Shown here one piece after another: positions 59,584-64,000 of a stretch of 64,000 bases of DNA. The translations under genes and the position numbers were made by a program. Each line of letters begins with the position of its first letter. Position 1 is the first letter of the stretch. Source of the DNA: Diatrype stigma (taxonomy: Eukaryota; Ascomycota; Sordariomycetes; Xylariales; Diatrypaceae); the NCBI GenBank assembly GCA_022225965.2, contig JAKJXP020000047.1:124001-188000 (forward strand), given 5' to 3'. The notes under the pieces were generated by a model. The model was not told the origin of the DNA. It was given only the letters and a program-made list of their open reading frames with translations, and made no database searches.

Positions 59584-59632
59584 CTGTCTGGCTGGCTGGC
59601 TGGCTGGCTCTCTGGCTCTGGCTCTCTGGCTG
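59584..59632. repeat. CTGG tetranucleotide microsatellite
   Basis: Uninterrupted CTGG units followed by CTCTGGCT-type variants. Confidence 0.9.
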
Positions 59633-61253
59633 GGACCCCCCGCGGCGGTGTCTGTTTCCTTTGTATCATATCCGACCTCGAATGGTCGCTCGCTCGTTAG
59701 TGAACGTGCCAGTGCCGCCTTGGTAGCTACTAGTCAGTAGCTCCCTGGCAATAGCTGATGTCTGATGTCCAACACCTCGTGGGCAGGCGATGACAAAGGG
59801 TAACTGAAACCACCTGGCATCTGCCTCTTCCGTCCTTCCTCCGCCCTCTAATACCCCTTCTCCTGCGTTTTGGGCCTACACGTGCTGAACTCGGCATTGT
59901 CTCACAAGGTCGTGTCCCCGAATTTCAACGGCATGCCGAGTTTGCGTGGCTTTTGCTTGCTTTTGTCCACCCTAGCCCGGTTTGTCCCACATGCTCTGTA
60001 CGGCCTTCGTCGAGTGCAGGGTACATAGGCAGGAGACTTGGAGCTCGCTCTCCAGTGGTGTATGCATCTGCTGGGGGAGCTAAGGGCATGGTAGCATTGC
60101 CTGCTTGTTCTCTCGTCCAATGCCTTAGATGGGAACAAACCCCCCGGCACGTCAGCCCTCTTTAGCATCCACAGGCTACGTTGATTCATCCGTACTCCGT
60201 ACCCATCGAGTACGGCTGGTACGGTGGTCCCTGGTCTGGGACGTCCTTGGGTTTGTCATACCATATTCTCATCCCTCGAGGGTTACTTTCACCCCCCCTC
60301 CCCCATCTATCTCTTCCCTGTTTAGAAATCGACCCCCCTCGATTTTGCAAGCCACACATAACCCTGGTCGTTGCATACATATGTATCAGTGTATCGCCCT
60401 CCACATGTCTGCGTCCACCATTTTAGCACTACTTTCGCCTTGCGTCTGATATTGCTATCTCGACGGAGACTCGAGTCTCAAAACTACAGCTTTGGCGTCG
60501 TGCTCCCGTGGTTGACCCTCACTGCCAGGAGAGATTGGTGAAGGCTGCTCCAGATGGTCCTGTTTGCTACAACATACGTCAGTCGTCAACCGTACAGTCG
60601 TTTCCAATTACACTACAGATATAGGTCGCCTTTCCTTGTCCTTCGCTGCACTAATACAGGATCGAGCCGGGAAGAGAGGGAGAGAGGAGACTTACAGCGA
60701 CCAACCCAAAAAGGAGCGGTCTAGCTATCCAGGAGCGGAATATTCGGACCAGCTAGGCAATAGCAGATAGGATCATTGTGGATGTTTGTTGGTTGGTATT
60801 CCTGAAAATCGGCTCTCGTCCCGTGCGTGGGAATACACAAGCATACAATCAACTACTAGGGTCGAGACTTACGCCTCTCGTTTCGGAAACGTGACGGGCA
60901 GGCTTGCCAAACTACGAGCGTTGCTGCAGCTTTCAACCGCCTACGAAGAATTTGACCTACCATCCGATCTACTCTGTCCCGTCCCCGGATCCCATTGCTC
61001 TGACTGAATATGCATGTCGTCTCCCGGCTGTGAAGGTCCATTTGTCCAAACTAGCCCGGCAGATTCGTATAGATTCGCCAGGCCCGTTGCATCCAACCAT
61101 CACTGGCGGCTGCCGGTGGTTCAGATGCCCAACCTACATTACGGCAGTAGACGACTCCAGAGAAGAGTCCAGCTACTGACTAGTCGATGCAATTGCCAGC
61201 TACGCCATCTAAACCAGGAACGCCTTCCGTGGAACTCTTCTTGAGCGGCCAAG

Positions 61254-63232
61254 ATGCACAACAACATGATGCCTTCGACTGGCATGGACCAGCAGAACCA
61301 TTCTGCTCATGACACTACGTATAACAGCGAGCCATGGGGCGTTGACATGAACGCATATAACACTATGGCCATGACCACTTACGCTGGGGATTACTATATA
61401 CCAGCGACGGCTCACGGACTACCCTCAGAATCTATAGGCGGACATATGCCGCCGCCGCCAGTCCCTCATGCTGTTCAGCAGCAACAGCACCAGCAAAACC
61501 AGCATCAGCACCATCCACACCATCAACAACAGCATCCCCTTCCATATACCAATCAGCTACCGCATGCATTGATTATCCCAACCCAGCAACCCTCGCAGGT
61601 CTCATGGCCCAGCCTCCGGATAAACCCTCCGCAGAATTATTCAAATGCCCCTGTGATGATACCGCAGGCTCCAGCACCCCCTCGACAGCATCCAAAGGTG
61701 CCCTCGATTACCACAACAACGCCTAGGAAGACTTTAACCATCCAAGATAGGAGAGAGATGTGCAAGTTTCACCAGGAAAACCCCCATGTCAAGCAGACGG
61801 ATATTGGCCTGAGATTTGGTGTCGAACGAAGGTGAGCTACTAGCTATCAGACGAGATTCTCCGTAGGCTGACATGCGCCTGTAGCACGGTCTCTAAGACC
61901 TTGAGGTATAAAGAACGATGGCTCAACTACGAAGAAAGGGGCGGATCCCCTATCCAGAGAACTAAAGGCAAGTCCCCTCCGGATATTGAGCGTGCCCTTG
62001 CCGTCTGGGTGAAGGGGATGCAGAAAAAAGGACTCGCCTTCACCGATGCCCAGATGGAAGAGAGGGCAAAGGTGTTCTGTGCCGGGCAGGAGACCGCCTT
62101 AAAGACAATCACTTCTTCATGGCTCGAGAAATTCAAACAGAAGCATGGAATCGGAGGCAAGCTAGTGCGGAGGGCATCTGAGACGGCTATCCCAGATAGC
62201 GCCCACCGACTAGAAACAGAGTCGCCGATGGTCTCAGCATCGCAGACGCCAAGCGGGGTCTCGCCGGGCTCGCCGACCGGGCAGCTGTCACCGGCAACCT
62301 CATCGGCGCACCCGGACTCGAAAGAGGCACTTTCCGCCTTCATGGACCTCGAAGGTAGCAACTACAAGCAGCCACATCACTCGCAGAGCACCACATCACT
62401 GTCGAGCGCCGTCACAGATCCGCAGAGCTCGACCTTCTCAGCCGGCGGCGGCGGCAGTGGGGGCGCCTTTAGTCCGACCTCGCAGTTCACCTTCTCGCCC
62501 GAGCCCAATAGCGGCATACTTCCCTCGGCCGATGGCTCTAGCTTCCACCGCCCCCGGAGCCAGACGTTCCCACATATTCCGAGCATTGAGCAGCTTGAGT
62601 ACCTGAACCAGCCCAATCAAAACAATGGTGATGAAGGTAGTAACAGTGGTGTAATTAATGGCAAGAACAGCAATGGCGAGGCCCTGACACCCAAGTACAA
62701 CAATAACGCCGGGACGGCCCCGTCTTCGGCGCTTCAGTCGCCAGCCCACGAGATCGGAGCGCATCCATTCGGTATGGATTCTACGACGTCCACGACAGGC
62801 ATAACTTCACCCGCTCTGCGCCGTGTTGGTAGTAGCAATAGCCTGGGTGGCCGGTCAACCAATTCTGCTGCTGGTGCAACTGTTTCCGGGACGCCGATGG
62901 GATCTTCACCTAGCTCGCCAACACAAGAGGATGCGCGCCGCGCAGCCGACACGCTCTTGAGTTTTCTTTCCAGTGTATCACCGACAGGCATGTTCGACAA
63001 GGGCGAATACATGACTGTCGTCCGCCTAACGGAGAAGCTAAAGCTACAGCAGCAGCAACAGCAGCAGCAGCACCAACTCGCAGTGGCGGCAGCTGCGGCA
63101 GCTGCCGCGATGCCCAAGGGTAGCGCCTCTTCTCAAGGGCTCGGCGGCCTATCAAGGATACCGGAAGGTGATGTCGAAATGACACCTCCTGGCCCCTTGG
63201 GCGTCAAGAATGAGGCTGTTATGAACGAGTGA
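61254..63232 (+). CDS. CENP-B-type helix-turn-helix DNA-binding protein
   Basis: Two exons, 61254-61831 and 61885-63232 (intron 53 nt; split codon gives Ser in VERSTVSK), give 641 residues. A Gln/His/Pro-rich N-terminus precedes a Psq-like HTH at about residues 158-200 (TLTIQDRREMCKFH ... IGLRFGVERSTVSKTLRYK), followed by a CENP-B-type HTH at about 222-283 (DIERALAVWVKGM, SSWLEKFKQKHGI). The rest is Ser/Pro/Asn-rich and disordered with a late poly-Gln and poly-Ala run. No DDE transposase domain is present, so this is the domesticated DNA-binding type rather than a pogo/Tigger transposase. In ascomycetes such proteins are putative chromatin or transcription regulators; the target site is unknown. 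Start at 61254 gives the longest in-frame protein; Met at 61266 or 61269 is possible. Confidence 0.9.
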
Positions 63233-64000
63233 GAAGGGGGCGAGAAAGTATGCCGAGCCTGCCTTGTGTAATCGATAGGGCCACGCCTCAGCTGAGGCTG
63301 GGATCGTATCGATGCTACATAGGTTAAAAGGGTGCTTACAATGTCCCCGTCACGATATCTCGACTTGGTAAAACATTACCCTCGTGCGCCGGGAGATGAC
63401 CGATCAGAACGTCCCACCTCACCACCAGGGGACGCCGCCGACACTATGAGTAAACCCTTCCATAACTTTTTCGTTGTTACGACTGATGACTTTCATCAAT
63501 CAAGTGGCCACTATTTACATGCAGCCTATGCTGGCTTACACCGAAGCACGTCATTTTGCTGTCCGGAAGGTCACACCCCTGAACAATCATCTTCAACAAT
63601 ACGAGAAAGGCAGGACGGTCACCCAGAATAACAGGACATGCACCGAACCAACTGAACAAACCACCTTGCTCACAAGCCATTGCAAACTAACTAGAACACA
63701 CATACTCTCACGAAAGAAAAACGAAAAAATCAGGAAGGAAAAAACAACAATCTCTATACACATACCCGCCGCCCACGCGCAAAAAAACATGTTCCGAGGA
63801 AGGGAGGAGAGACACAGCATCGCCCTTTTCGCACGACGACGATGACGACGACCCTCGATGCCTGTTATACTTATATCTATATATATATTTATATGTTGTG
63901 CCAACAACCTTATTCATTTCGGCTTTGACGTTATACTACTACTGCAAAAGACTTTTTCACTACGCTCGCGCGATAAAAATTTAGGAACCCACTGCTGTCG
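63233..64000. other. 3' region after the CENP-B-type gene
   Basis: 768 bp to the window end. AT-richer, with A-rich tracts at about 63,715-63,745 and a TATATATATTTATAT run near 63,875-63,892. Likely holds the 3' untranslated region; no gene seen. Confidence 0.6.

Larger units (their letters stand above)
52463..61253. other. 8.8 kb gene-poor region with many short repeats
   Basis: No frame here carries a recognisable domain, and none assembles into a convincing spliced gene. Long tracts of TACCTA/TAGGTA, ATGTATGT and ACATAC words fill 53.38-54.24 kb. Other simple repeats: GGACA (53,128-53,185), CACCAC (54,205-54,230), CTGCC (55,495-55,520), GACT (57,784-57,806), CTGG (59,588-59,612). The last 1-2 kb should contain the promoter and leader of the CENP-B-type gene. 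No tRNA or rRNA was found by eye. Confidence 0.55.

Overview
The window is nuclear DNA from a filamentous ascomycete (Pezizomycotina, most likely Sordariomycetes). The evidence is: genes with short introns (about 48-90 nt) using GTAAGT/GTATGT donors, CTAAC branch sites and YAG acceptors; a Mic10, Urb2, Rbg1/DRG1 and ALKBH6 set of fungal type; a fungal highly reducing polyketide synthase (HR-PKS); and wide intergenic spaces full of TACCTA/TAGGTA-type short repeats. No organism name can be fixed from sequence alone. Gene models below were rebuilt by hand from splice signals and reading-frame phase, so exon edges are predictions.

Left part (1-16 kb): 3' end of a CLC chloride channel gene (+), a convergent cytochrome P450 gene (-) whose last intron holds a 10-N assembly gap between homopolymers, a 4.3 kb repeat-rich space, an intronless DUF4419 gene (+), and the ribosome-biogenesis gene URB2 (-), which is divergent from the MICOS subunit gene MIC10 (+).

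Middle (16-36 kb): a small single-membrane-span hypothetical protein (-), a (6-4) photolyase/cryptochrome (-), an intron-bearing tRNA-Thr(TGT) beside AT-rich relic DNA, a secreted/membrane cysteine-rich receptor-like protein (-), a 1,541-residue ankyrin/coiled-coil protein resembling the Set3-complex subunit Hos4 (-), then an ALKBH6 dioxygenase (+) tail-to-tail with a DFG10/SRD5A3 polyprenol reductase (-), with only 24 bp between their stop codons.

Secondary-metabolism island (36-48.6 kb): an eight-exon, about 2,559-residue HR-PKS (KS-AT-DH-MT-ER-KR-ACP, no release domain) on the minus strand, divergent across a 2.15 kb minisatellite-bearing spacer from a ten-exon LaeA-like methyltransferase (+). 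Housekeeping genes sit on both sides (DFG10/ALKBH6 on the left, DRG1 on the right), so the island looks like a minimal two-gene biosynthetic locus. No transporter, tailoring oxidase or pathway regulator is visible between those flanks. This is the strongest candidate for an undescribed system in the window.

Right part (49-64 kb): the translation GTPase gene RBG1/DRG1 (+, seven exons), an 8.8 kb stretch with no recognisable gene but many simple repeats, and a CENP-B-type helix-turn-helix protein gene (+).
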